The translations under genes and the position numbers were made by a program. Under the pieces are notes generated by a model. It was not told the DNA's origin. It saw nothing but the letters and a program-made list of their open reading frames with translations, and did no database searches. From Peptostreptococcaceae bacterium VA2 (GTDB taxonomy: Bacteria; Bacillota; Clostridia; Peptostreptococcales; Peptostreptococcaceae), in contig JMMB01000007.1 in the NCBI GenBank assembly GCA_000686145.1, positions 1,798,001 to 1,862,000 of the forward strand: DNA of 64,000 nucleotides. Direction: 5' to 3'. Shown one piece after another: positions 42,912 through 51,157 of this stretch (position 1 is the stretch's first letter; each line of letters begins with the position of its first letter).

Positions 42912-44915
42912 TTAATTTATCTCATATATATCTGAAAGTTCTAATTCAATCTTTTGAATATCAACTTCGTATATTTTATCTTTTTTTTCAGTTCTTTCTA
43001 ATCTAATATTTGGAATAACTATTTCAAATTCAGTTCCATTTTCTCCATCACTATCTAAGTATATCTTTCCCTTATTTAATTCCACTATAGATTTTACAAT
43101 GCTAAGTCCTATTCCACTACCTTCATTTAACCTAGTAAGTGACTTATCACTTTGCACAAACCTATCAAATATGCTACCTTGAATATCAATAGGTATACCA
43201 ATTCCATCATCTTTTACTACAATATGAACCCATTTTTCATCTATATATATATCTACACTAACATTTCCATTTGCATTAGTAAATTTTATCGCATTTGATA
43301 ATAAATTAAGCATAGCACGTTCTATCATATCTGAATCACACCTTATTACATGTTCTTCAATTTCAGTGTCAAATACTATATTTATGTCTTTAGGGCTTGC
43401 ATAATTTACAACAGACAATGTTATTTCTTCAACTAATTTAACTATATCACAATTTGTGAATTTTGCTTTAGTAAACCCTACATCTATCTTAGTTATGTCA
43501 ACAATATTATTTATAAGCCTTAACATCCGTTGGCAATTTGTTTTTAAGCACTGTCGATGATTTAAATATATTATTTTAAAGTCTTCATTTTTACCTTTAC
43601 TCTTTACATCTAATAGTTGGATTGTTGAATAAAAAATATTTAAAGGAGTCCTAAGTTCATGACTTATATTTGCAAAGAATTCATTTTTAACTTTATCATA
43701 ACTCTTCATTTTCTCATATTCTAATCTACATTTTTCGATTCTTATTCTTGATGATATATCTCTAAATATAATAACAGTATTCTTTTTACCTTCAGTTGAA
43801 TATATATTTTGAACACTAAGATCTATAACAAGTTCTAGGGATTTTATATCTACAACCCCTGTCCAATATCCAAGTTGCAGTAAGTTATCTTGAATTTCAT
43901 CTAATTTAGCTTTACATATTTCTTTATACATGCTTTTAATTATTAGTCCAACTTCACTTTCAGTATAACTAGCATCCTTACTCCATTCATTCTTTATAGC
44001 ATCATTTGCATATTTTATATTGTTATCTTCATCATATATGACTATACAACTGTACTTACTTTCATCTACTAATTTTTTAAATATATTAAGTTCATTTTCT
44101 AATATATTATTTTTTTTAATACTTAATATAAGCTCACATACTATTCCCCATATGAATATAATAAATCCCATATATGTAATTGATATTGAGGCTAGCTTTA
44201 TATTTGATGAATCATTTACAACTGACACAGTTGTATATAGCCATTTTATAGCTAATAAAAATGTACTTGCGCTTATAACTGAATAAATATATTCTTTTTG
44301 TTTTATACTTTTCATTAAAAAAGAAACTGATACTGCTATATATAAAAAAGTTATGAATATATTATAATTTATAAAATTTGATACATCTTCAAAGTTCAAA
44401 AAAGATATTATATTATAATGCTCTAATAGTGTTATAAACATAGGTATTAACATAACTATAATTATTGATTTTATTTTATTTCTTATAATTACTTTTCTTA
44501 TTTTTTTAAACGGTAAAATGCTTATTAATAAGATTCCTACCCTAAATAATGATGTGCTCACAAGCATGTAATTATCTATACTTATAACTGCATTGTTAAT
44601 GCTTATCTTGTCTACATTCCCAAATGTTATATCTATAAAAAATACTATATATACAAGTGACATTGTAAACAATTCTTCTTTTTTTGTGCTACTATAGCAG
44701 AGTATACAACTTGCAAAAGCTAATCCTGCTAATAATACATCATATACTTTAATAAATAATATTATATTTGTTACTTCCATGCCTTGATACTTTGACAAAA
44801 AAAGTAGCAACCCTATATATATACTGCCTATTGAAAGTGCTATAGATATAATTAATCTTATAGCTATTTTATTTTGTGATATAATTTCTCTTTCTTTATT
44901 AATAACATCGTTCAT
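42912..44915 (-). CDS. Membrane sensor histidine kinase (orphan)
   Basis: 667 residues. The N-terminal half has about eight membrane helices (residues 15-265). A PAS-like domain follows (about 285-400, SCIVIYDEDNNIKYANDAIK), then HisKA (FFANISHELRTPLNIFYSTI, His about 413) and HATPase with NLLSNAIKFTN, DDGIGI and GSGIGLSIVKSIVE. The tail ends IQKIELELSDIYEIN, similar to the orphan kinase at 13.5 kb. No response regulator is nearby. The layout fits orphan kinases that feed Spo0A in clostridia; the signal is unknown. The start is at ATG 44915 with GGGGAAAA upstream. Confidence 0.86.
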   Translation of the reverse strand: MNDVINKEREIISQNKIAIRLIISIALSIGSIYIGLLLFLSKYQGMEVTNIILFIKVYDVLLAGLAFASCILCYSSTKKEELFTMSLVYIVFFIDITFGNVDKISINNAVISIDNYMLVSTSLFRVGILLISILPFKKIRKVIIRNKIKSIIIVMLIPMFITLLEHYNIISFLNFEDVSNFINYNIFITFLYIAVSVSFLMKSIKQKEYIYSVISASTFLLAIKWLYTTVSVVNDSSNIKLASISITYMGFIIFIWGIVCELILSIKKNNILENELNIFKKLVDESKYSCIVIYDEDNNIKYANDAIKNEWSKDASYTESEVGLIIKSMYKEICKAKLDEIQDNLLQLGYWTGVVDIKSLELVIDLSVQNIYSTEGKKNTVIIFRDISSRIRIEKCRLEYEKMKSYDKVKNEFFANISHELRTPLNIFYSTIQLLDVKSKGKNEDFKIIYLNHRQCLKTNCQRMLRLINNIVDITKIDVGFTKAKFTNCDIVKLVEEITLSVVNYASPKDINIVFDTEIEEHVIRCDSDMIERAMLNLLSNAIKFTNANGNVSVDIYIDEKWVHIVVKDDGIGIPIDIQGSIFDRFVQSDKSLTRLNEGSGIGLSIVKSIVELNKGKIYLDSDGENGTEFEIVIPNIRLERTEKKDKIYEVDIQKIELELSDIYEIN

Positions 44916-45048
44916 TTGTTTTTCCCCTTATTTTATATTTATTTATAAATCAAAACAAAAAGATTTTTTATATTTTAAAATTTCCTTCATCATTTTTCGT
45001 CAAACTTTAAACTTATTATACACTTTTTACTATTTTTTTACAATTTAG

Positions 45049-45106
45049 TAATAATAAAAGTGTAATTACTTTATATTAATATAAAGTAATTACACTTTTA
45101 TTATTA
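45049..45106. repeat. 58-bp perfect palindrome
   Basis: TAATAATAAAAGTGTAATTA (from 45049) continues to a central TATATTAATATA and is mirrored exactly to 45106, with no unpaired base. It probably began as a terminator. On the minus strand it follows a short coding tail (SKLDINIDKDYSLVKYMIK and TAA at 45119-45121) with no gene attached, so it looks like the end of a deleted gene. Confidence 0.75.
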
Positions 45107-45186
45107 GACTTTTTGATTTTACTTAATCATATACTTAACCAAGCTATAATCTTTATCTATATTTATGTCAAGCTTACTTTTATAAC

Positions 45187-45215
45187 TAAAAAAAAAGACC
45201 ATAAGGTCTTTTTTT
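45187..45215 (-). terminator. Terminator of the first cold-shock gene
   Basis: AAAAAAAGACC pairs with GGTCTTTTTTT around a short loop, just past the csp stop codon. Confidence 0.8.
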
Positions 45216-45230
45216 AAAACAATCTATATA

Positions 45231-45431
45231 TTATAATACAGTTATGTTTTCTGCTTGAGGTCCTCTAGCACCTTTAACTATATTAAAACTTACTTTTTGT
45301 CCTTCTTCTAATGATTTGAATCCATCAGTTTGTATAGCTGAGAAATGTGCGAATACATCATCTCCACCTTCTACTGATATAAATCCAAAACCTTTTTCAT
45401 TGTTAAACCATTTTACTGTTCCATTAGTCAT
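45231..45431 (-). CDS. Cold shock protein, CspA family (copy 1)
   Basis: 66 residues from the ATG at 45431 (a GGAG site precedes it; the ATG at 45446 overlaps the site). The single OB-fold cold-shock domain has RNP1 KGFGFISV and RNP2 DVFAHFSAI. It binds single-stranded RNA and DNA and melts mRNA structure. It differs from copies 2 and 3 only by Lys instead of Arg in EEGQKVSF. The long A/T-rich untranslated region upstream may be temperature-responsive, as for other csp genes. Confidence 0.95.
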   Translation of the reverse strand: MTNGTVKWFNNEKGFGFISVEGGDDVFAHFSAIQTDGFKSLEEGQKVSFNIVKGARGPQAENITVL

Positions 45432-45549
45432 TTTTAAATTCTCCATAACCTCTTACAAGGCTTTCTTTTTATTGTGTATTACATATACTATTATACACTA
45501 TATTTAAAATAATATATACTATTATTTTAAATAATGCTATTCTATTTAT

Positions 45550-46647
45550 TTAAAAAACATATTCTTTTTTAACAGAGTCAGATGCAGTTAAAAATAGTAC
45601 ATTAGGATAAAACATTCCAAAATTTACAATATCTCCTATTTCAATTTTTTTAATCGCGTTTTGTATATCTATTATAAGATGATCACTACTACTTCCTACT
45701 ATTTCAACACCTTCATCTAATGGTATTAAGCTATCAGGAAAAACAAAGTCTTGCTTTCCTATACCTAATATAGCTCTTTTTCTTATCCCTCTATCTTCAT
45801 AAACTGGCTTATTACCAAAAGCATCTATAAACATCTCCCCTATCGGATAAGATGGTTTATTTTTTAATTCTATTACCTCTGCTTTTAACACTATTGTATC
45901 TTTATGGATTTGTTTTATATCATATCCCCAATAATCTATTAAATCTCGTCCTACTAGTATAGCTTCACCGATTCTTAAATTATTTATTTTCTTAGGTATA
46001 TTATTATCAAATACCAATGGTAATGTAGTTGTTGCTCCCCCTGATATTATATCTAATTCTCTATCTATTTTATTTTCAATCTTTATAGCTACATTACATA
46101 GTTTATTCAAATTTTTATAAGTAGGTTTTATAGATCCGTAGCAACTTAAATTAGTTCCTATTCCATATAATTTAACATATTGAAAATTATTTTCTATATA
46201 TAAAGCTGTATTTATAAATTCTTCTTCATCCAATATACCTTCTCTTAAATCACCTAAATCCATCATAAGAATTATTTTATGCTTCTTATTTTGTTTTTTA
46301 CATTCCTCTTCTATTTTGTTTATAGTTCCTAATTCTGAATTCAAGCTAATATCAACATATTTGACTATTTCTTCTATTTCTCCAATCATAGGCATACGAA
46401 TTAGCATATTTTCACTTTTGAGGCCTTCTTTTTTTAGATATATTAATTGTTCTAGCCTAGAACTGGCAATATATCTGCAGCCCCCCTCTAACATTTTTTC
46501 ACCTACTTCTAACTGTGCATTTACTCCTTTTACTACACCTGCTATATTTATACCTTGATTTTTGCATAAATCAACTATGTAATTTGCATTCTCATATATT
46601 TTTTTTAAGTTTATCTCTAAAATCGGATATTTTTTTTTATATACCAT
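45550..46647 (-). CDS. orr: Alanine racemase-fold PLP enzyme, probable ornithine racemase
   Basis: 365 residues. The N-terminal PLP barrel has the Schiff-base Lys in INIAGVVKGV (about 40). It continues with MMDLGDLREG, YGIGTNLSCYG and SGGATTTLPLV, the pattern of the alanine/ornithine racemase family. The C-terminal beta domain ends with FPDSLIPLDEGVEIVGSSSD and HLIIDI. Clostridial Orr interconverts L- and D-ornithine for Stickland fermentation. No other ornithine genes (oraS/oraE) are in the window, so the substrate remains likely rather than certain. Confidence 0.8.
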   Translation of the reverse strand: MVYKKKYPILEINLKKIYENANYIVDLCKNQGINIAGVVKGVNAQLEVGEKMLEGGCRYIASSRLEQLIYLKKEGLKSENMLIRMPMIGEIEEIVKYVDISLNSELGTINKIEEECKKQNKKHKIILMMDLGDLREGILDEEEFINTALYIENNFQYVKLYGIGTNLSCYGSIKPTYKNLNKLCNVAIKIENKIDRELDIISGGATTTLPLVFDNNIPKKINNLRIGEAILVGRDLIDYWGYDIKQIHKDTIVLKAEVIELKNKPSYPIGEMFIDAFGNKPVYEDRGIRKRAILGIGKQDFVFPDSLIPLDEGVEIVGSSSDHLIIDIQNAIKKIEIGDIVNFGMFYPNVLFLTASDSVKKEYVF

Positions 46648-46864
46648 ACCCTATACCCCCTCTTATTTTTAGCTATTAATTTATGAACTATTATATCATT
46701 AATGATTTTACTACCCTCATTTTTTAATTTATAGCAAACTTTATTATCTAATAGTAGTATATTTTAAATCCTTTAACATTATAATAGTGTTTTAAAATAG
46801 TAAAAAAATAAATCATATATACTAAAGTAAACAATTTTAGAAATTAATTTTTATTTTCTAATTT

Positions 46865-47182
46865 CTATATTATTTCACAAATGCTTTCCATATTTCCAAC
46901 TCCATAATCATCATTATTTTCCAATTCATTTATAAACATTTCCCCATTTTGTATAACCCATATTTTTTTAGTTCTAGAGAGCTTTTTTATATAACTCTCT
47001 AACTTCATAGCTTTACTTTTACTGTCACTAGTAAAGTATATTTCTAGTTTTTTGAAACCCCTTACTTTTGTATATTTACAATTTATGCCTGTCTCATGTT
47101 CTTTCATTCTTCTTCTTATATCGGTTGTATATCCAGTGTATAATGAATTGTCTTTACACCTTATAATATATGTGAAATTCAT
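46865..47182 (-). CDS. GIY-YIG domain protein (YhbQ/UPF0213-like)
   Basis: 105 residues from the ATG at 47182 (GGGGTGA site). The domain shows FTYIIRCKDNSLYTGYTTDI (GIY-YIG variant Y-x-I-x-x-C...LYTGYT), then RRMKEHETGINCKYTKVRGF and the Glu of LESYIKKLSR. Such small single-domain proteins are nicking-nuclease folds with a suspected repair role. The final 30 residues are an acidic tail. It lies between orr and the duplicated csp genes. Confidence 0.88.
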   Translation of the reverse strand: MNFTYIIRCKDNSLYTGYTTDIRRRMKEHETGINCKYTKVRGFKKLEIYFTSDSKSKAMKLESYIKKLSRTKKIWVIQNGEMFINELENNDDYGVGNMESICEII

Positions 47183-47279
47183 ATTATTCACCCCTTTGAA
47201 TCTATAGTCTTTATTTTTCTAGTTTTTATAATTTGAGCACAAAAAAAGACCCGAAGGTCTTCTTAGAACAATCTATATA

Positions 47280-47480
47280 TTATAATACAGTTATGTTTTC
47301 TGCTTGAGGTCCTCTAGCACCTTTAACTATATTAAAGCTTACTCTTTGTCCTTCTTCTAATGATTTGAATCCATCAGTTTGTATAGCTGAGAAATGTGCG
47401 AATACGTCATCTCCACCTTCTACTGATATAAATCCAAAACCTTTTTCATTGTTAAACCATTTTACTGTTCCGTTAGTCAT
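47280..47480 (-). CDS. Cold shock protein, CspA family (copy 2)
   Basis: 66 residues, identical in sequence to copy 3 ([23 protein letters not shown]1/RNP2 intact). The ribosome site GGAG precedes the ATG. It is part of the 476-bp-offset tandem duplication. Retaining the terminator and leader in both copies suggests each is expressed on its own, raising dosage. Confidence 0.95.
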   Translation of the reverse strand: MTNGTVKWFNNEKGFGFISVEGGDDVFAHFSAIQTDGFKSLEEGQRVSFNIVKGARGPQAENITVL

Positions 47481-47755
47481 TTGTTAATTCTCCATCACCT
47501 TATATAAAGGCTTTTCTTTTTATTGTTTACTACTTCTATTATTATACACTATATTTTTAATAATAGATACATTTTTTTAATTTTATTTAATAATATATTT
47601 CAAAAGATTATTTTAATGTGATTGGTTTTGTTTTAATATTTAAGTATTTATTTCTACTAGGAATTTTGTATTTTTTATTGTTTCTTTATTTAAATAAACT
47701 TTTATAATTTAAGCACAAAAAAAGACCCGAAGGTCTTTTTAGAACAATCTATATA

Positions 47756-47956
47756 TTATAATACAGTTATGTTTTCTGCTTGAGGTCCTCTAGCACCTTT
47801 AACTATATTAAAGCTTACTCTTTGTCCTTCTTCTAATGATTTGAATCCATCAGTTTGTATAGCTGAGAAATGTGCGAATACGTCATCTCCACCTTCTACT
47901 GATATAAATCCAAAACCTTTTTCGTTGTTAAACCATTTTACTGTTCCGTTAGTCAT
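47756..47956 (-). CDS. Cold shock protein, CspA family (copy 3)
   Basis: 66 residues, identical protein to copy 2, with only a few silent changes. It has its own terminator (AAAAAGACCCGAAGGTCTTTTT, about 47718-47740) and a leader of more than 100 nt without another frame. Confidence 0.95.
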   Translation of the reverse strand: MTNGTVKWFNNEKGFGFISVEGGDDVFAHFSAIQTDGFKSLEEGQRVSFNIVKGARGPQAENITVL

Positions 47957-48106
47957 TTGTTAATTCTCCATCACCTTTTATAAAGGCTTTTCTTTTTATT
48001 GTTTACTACTTTTATAAGTATACACTATATCTTTGATAATAGATACTCTTTTTTTAATATTATTTATAAATTAATAAAAAGATAAATAAATTTTTAATTA
48101 TAGAAT

Positions 48107-48193
48107 TTAAAATATAATAGATACAAACAATGAAGAATCTATAAACCTAGGCTCATTTAATTCTTCCGGTGTAATATTTAACTTATTTTTCAC
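48107..48193 (-). CDS. Possible 28-residue peptide or N-terminal gene relic
   Basis: A GTG start with a perfect GGAGG site 10 nt ahead opens a 28-codon frame, MKNKLNITPEELNEPRFID and a short hydrophobic end, with no terminator. The strong ribosome site argues for a once-real gene. The short length and lack of a partner suggest only its start remains. Confidence 0.35.
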   Translation of the reverse strand: MKNKLNITPEELNEPRFIDSSLFVSIIF

Positions 48194-48393
48194 CTTAATA
48201 ATACCTCCAAAGTTTTATTATACATTTTCTAGTTTTATTTGATTCCCCTTTCCATACAACGAGTTTTAGCTTCTATACATATATATGATTTATATACGTT
48301 AAATATTTTTAATATTATCTATATTTATAACCTCACATTCTAAGTAATAAACCCAAACTGATACAAACATTCTTTCAACTTAATAAGACAATA

Positions 48394-48491
48394 GTATAGA
48401 TGAAACCCTAAAAATATATGGACTATTTCAAACCTTATACACTAAAGATGGAGAACTTGAAGTACTTAAAGGCATAAGCTTTTCCTTATAA
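48394..48491 (+). pseudogene. Relic of an SsuB/TauB-like ABC transporter ATPase (N-terminal end)
   Basis: The frame KIYGLFQTLYTKDGELEVLK and GISFSL resembles the first 25 residues of nitrate/sulfonate-type ABC ATPases (L-F-Q-T-Y-x-T-K-x-G-E-x-x-V-L). It ends in TAA before the Walker A. A later frame (48497-48585) ending KNEKSILEIEKILKTY is another orphan coding tail. Nothing else is supported in 48200-48650. Confidence 0.5.
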
Positions 48492-48652
48492 GAATGGATA
48501 ATATAACAATAGCCCTTGGAATTCAAAATAATAAAAATGAAAAATCAATATTAGAAATCGAAAAGATTTTAAAAACTTATTGACTATGAGGATATTTGAA
48601 TATGTATCCAAAAGAATTGTCAGATGCTATAAGACAGTTTTTTGAATATAAA

Positions 48653-48710
48653 AGAACCCCCTTAAAGTTGCAGACTTTATGATTTAATCTGTCAATTTCA
48701 AGGGGGTTCT
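48653..48710 (-). terminator. Terminator of the ABC-F gene
   Basis: AGAACCCCCTT (48653-48663) pairs with AAGGGGGTTCT (48700-48710), with an inner TTGCAGA/TCTGTCAA extension. Confidence 0.8.
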
Positions 48711-48737
48711 AACTTATTTTTTTAAGTAATACACGAT

Positions 48738-50477
48738 TTAAAGTAACTTAATTAGCTCTTCTAACTCTTCAGATAAAGTTTTCGCAAGTTCAAAATCACT
48801 ATCTATTAAAGCCAATGCTATTTTCGATTCAACTAATTTTTTCTTTTGTTCAATTTCTAAATAGTCTTTATCAAAATAAGTAGCATAAATCATTTTTCTA
48901 AATTTTCTCATACTCATTTTCCTGATTGTCTTATCTTCAATCATTAAAACATAATCCATACAGTTAATTATAAAATGATAATCATGAGAAATCATTAAAA
49001 TCCCACCATTATAATTTTCTATGGCTTTTTCAAGTGCTATTTGTGAATATGTGTCTAAATGACTTGTAGGTTCATCAAGAAGCAACATATTTGCTTTGCT
49101 AGATGAAATTTTAGCCAATTGAAGAATATTTTTTTCTCCACCAGATAAAGATCCTATCTTTTGATTAATGATTTCTTCCTCAAAACCATATTTTGAAATA
49201 TATGATCTAATTTCTCGATAAGTTTCAAATCCTGCATCGAAGAACTCTTCAAGTATTGTATTAGACTCATTTAATATTTCTCCTTGCATCTGAGATAAAT
49301 ACGCAACTTGAATCTCATTGTTTATTTCAACGCAGTCATGATTATTTTTAAAGATTTCTCTCATTAAAGTCGTTTTTCCCATGCCGTTTGAACCTATAAG
49401 AGCTACTTTATCAGTAGATTTAATCTCAAAGTTAACATTTTCTAAAAGCATCTCATCAAATACAACCCTATAATCATTAACTTTCAAAGCAACCGTTTCT
49501 TCTATTTCATTATCAGTAGCTAAATTTATATTCGGTTGTTTAATGTCTACAAATGGCGCTTTAATTCTACGTGCTTCTAGTCTTTCTTGTATTTTAACTC
49601 TAGCTTTTAAAGCTCTACCATTAGAAGCTTCAGCATTATAAGTTGCTCTCTCTCTTAATTTATCGATTAAAATTTCATTTCTCTCAATTTCTTCATCATC
49701 AGCTATAGCGAGTTCTTGTAACTCAATTTTAGTTTGAAGTAATGATAAGTTATAATCAATATATCTTCCATCAAATTCTTGAAGCTCTGTGTTTTCAAGA
49801 TGTATAATTTTATTAAAACAATGATTAAGTAAATATCTGTTATGAGTAATAATTAACATTGTTTTTTTGTGAGAATTAATTAGATTTTTAAGAGCATTTA
49901 GATTTTCAAAGTCTAAGAACACATCTGGCTCGTCCATAATCATTAAGTCTGGCTTATTAAGCATTTCTTTAATCACTTGAATAAGTTTAAATTCCCCACC
50001 ACTAAGTTCAGATATCATTCTATCTTTATGCTTGCTTAGGTTTGCAAGATTTAGTTTCTTGTTAATATTGCTTTCAAAATCATCCCCATCTATTGCATCA
50101 AATGCGTCTAAGGCTTCTTGGTACTTTTCTAATAAAGTATCAATATCCGGAGATGTTTCCATTTCTGTGCAAATAGATGTTATTTCATTTTGTAGCTTAA
50201 TAAATTCCTCTGCTATATATTCGAAAACTGTAGTTTCTTTTGTTTTATCTAGTTGTGAGAACTGGCTTACATATCCAATTCTACAGTTTGAGTCCATTTC
50301 TAGCTTGCCATCAAACATATATCTTTCTGGATCCATAATTATATCTATCAGTGTACTTTTTCCGCTACCACTTGCTCCTATAAAAGCGCAGTGTTGACCT
50401 TCTTCTAATGTAAATGAAATCTTATTATATAGATCTTTTTTCGGAAATGAGTAGGACAAGTTGTCAATTTTTATCAT
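48738..50477 (-). CDS. ABC-F family ATPase, possible ribosome protection (antibiotic resistance) protein
   Basis: 579 residues from the ATG at 50477 (AGAGAGGT site; the ATG at 50498 lies upstream of it). There are two ABC domains and no membrane part. Domain 1 has Walker A GASGSGKST, signature LSGGEFKLIQ and Walker B LMIMDEPDVFLD. Domain 2 has GSNGMGKTT, LSGGEKNILQLAK and LLLDEPTSHLD. A linker of about 80 residues (about 250-330) lies between them, with a C-terminal helical extension. Members remove antibiotics from the ribosomal P/E site or regulate translation. The leader peptide and attenuator-like hairpin upstream fit an antibiotic-inducible resistance gene. The exact subgroup is not assigned. 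Confidence 0.85.
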   Translation of the reverse strand: MIKIDNLSYSFPKKDLYNKISFTLEEGQHCAFIGASGSGKSTLIDIIMDPERYMFDGKLEMDSNCRIGYVSQFSQLDKTKETTVFEYIAEEFIKLQNEITSICTEMETSPDIDTLLEKYQEALDAFDAIDGDDFESNINKKLNLANLSKHKDRMISELSGGEFKLIQVIKEMLNKPDLMIMDEPDVFLDFENLNALKNLINSHKKTMLIITHNRYLLNHCFNKIIHLENTELQEFDGRYIDYNLSLLQTKIELQELAIADDEEIERNEILIDKLRERATYNAEASNGRALKARVKIQERLEARRIKAPFVDIKQPNINLATDNEIEETVALKVNDYRVVFDEMLLENVNFEIKSTDKVALIGSNGMGKTTLMREIFKNNHDCVEINNEIQVAYLSQMQGEILNESNTILEEFFDAGFETYREIRSYISKYGFEEEIINQKIGSLSGGEKNILQLAKISSSKANMLLLDEPTSHLDTYSQIALEKAIENYNGGILMISHDYHFIINCMDYVLMIEDKTIRKMSMRKFRKMIYATYFDKDYLEIEQKKKLVESKIALALIDSDFELAKTLSEELEELIKLL

Positions 50478-50498
50478 ATTATTACCTCTCTTTATCAT

Positions 50499-50573
50499 TT
50501 AAAAAGAGCTTATAAAAATAAGCTCTTCAATATATAGTAACGACATTCTTTTTGGATTTACTTTTGATAGCAT
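50499..50573 (-). promoter_or_regulatory. Leader peptide and attenuator of the ABC-F gene
   Basis: A 24-codon frame (MLSKVNPKRMSLLYIEELIF and a short tail) from the ATG at 50573 ends at TAA 50499-50501, within the T run of a terminator hairpin (AAGAGCTTAT, 50504-50513, with 50518-50527). A ribosome stalled in the leader would cover the stem and let transcription reach the ABC-F gene, as in other antibiotic-inducible ABC-F genes. A TTGACT...TAATAT promoter lies upstream (about 50595-50626 on this strand). Confidence 0.6.
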
Positions 50574-50646
50574 AACACTTTTTTCGACTAATTTCAATTA
50601 TTTTATATTAAAACTTTTCGTGACTATCAGTCAATTCTAATATAAT

Positions 50647-50907
50647 CTATACCTCTTTTAAATTAACAATATTTCTAACTTGAACCTCACTAATACCAAA
50701 CTTTCTAGAAATAGCCTTATAATCTCCATTAAAATCTTCCCTAATCTTCTTATTCCTAAAAGACTTAACAAGACTACTCTCATTAGGAATATACAAACTA
50801 CTTCCACCTAAAAGCCTCACCAAATCCTTAAATGCATCAATACCTATAGTATCAACAATGTCTAAAACTGACTCAGGTAGATCCTCTTTACTCAAATACT
50901 TAAGCAT
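50647..50907 (-). CDS. Mor transcription activator-like protein
   Basis: 86 residues, VLDIVDTIGIDAFKDLVRLL then GGSSLYIPN and a C-terminal HTH (YKAISRKFGISEVQVRNIVN). This arrangement matches the Mor (middle operon regulator) family first seen in phage Mu. Such small genes occur widely in clostridial genomes outside intact phages. Codon choice is more C/T-rich than the neighbours on this strand, which hints at transfer. It has a GGGAGGGA site before the ATG. Confidence 0.75.
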   Translation of the reverse strand: MLKYLSKEDLPESVLDIVDTIGIDAFKDLVRLLGGSSLYIPNESSLVKSFRNKKIREDFNGDYKAISRKFGISEVQVRNIVNLKEV

Positions 50908-51157
50908 AAAATCCCTCCCATCTTAATTAAATTATATCACCTACATATCTTTTATAAAATTCTTTAACATACTTCTTAATAGTAAATTTGGTAACATTAT
51001 CTTAAAAATAATATTTAGATAATACTTTGAAATAAGAAAAAATGTAATATATTTAGTATGAATTTGTAAATAGAAAAGTATTTGTTTTAAAACTTAATTA
51101 TGCTACAATTTATTGGAAATTAGAGGGATTTCAAAAAAATAAAATAGGGGGTATTTT

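Larger units (their letters stand above)
47237..48040. repeat. Tandem duplication carrying csp copies 2 and 3 (476-bp offset)
   Basis: The blocks from about 47237-47560 and 47713-48036 are near-identical. They include the csp gene, its terminator (AAAAAAAGACCCGAAGGTCT), its leader (GTTTACTACTT) and the spacing. Copy 1, about 2 kb away, has diverged more in its flanks. The middle 150 bp differ. Confidence 0.8.

Noticed and set aside
46865-47182. Homing endonuclease of an intron
   Set aside because: It is a short single-domain GIY-YIG protein with no intron or surrounding split gene.
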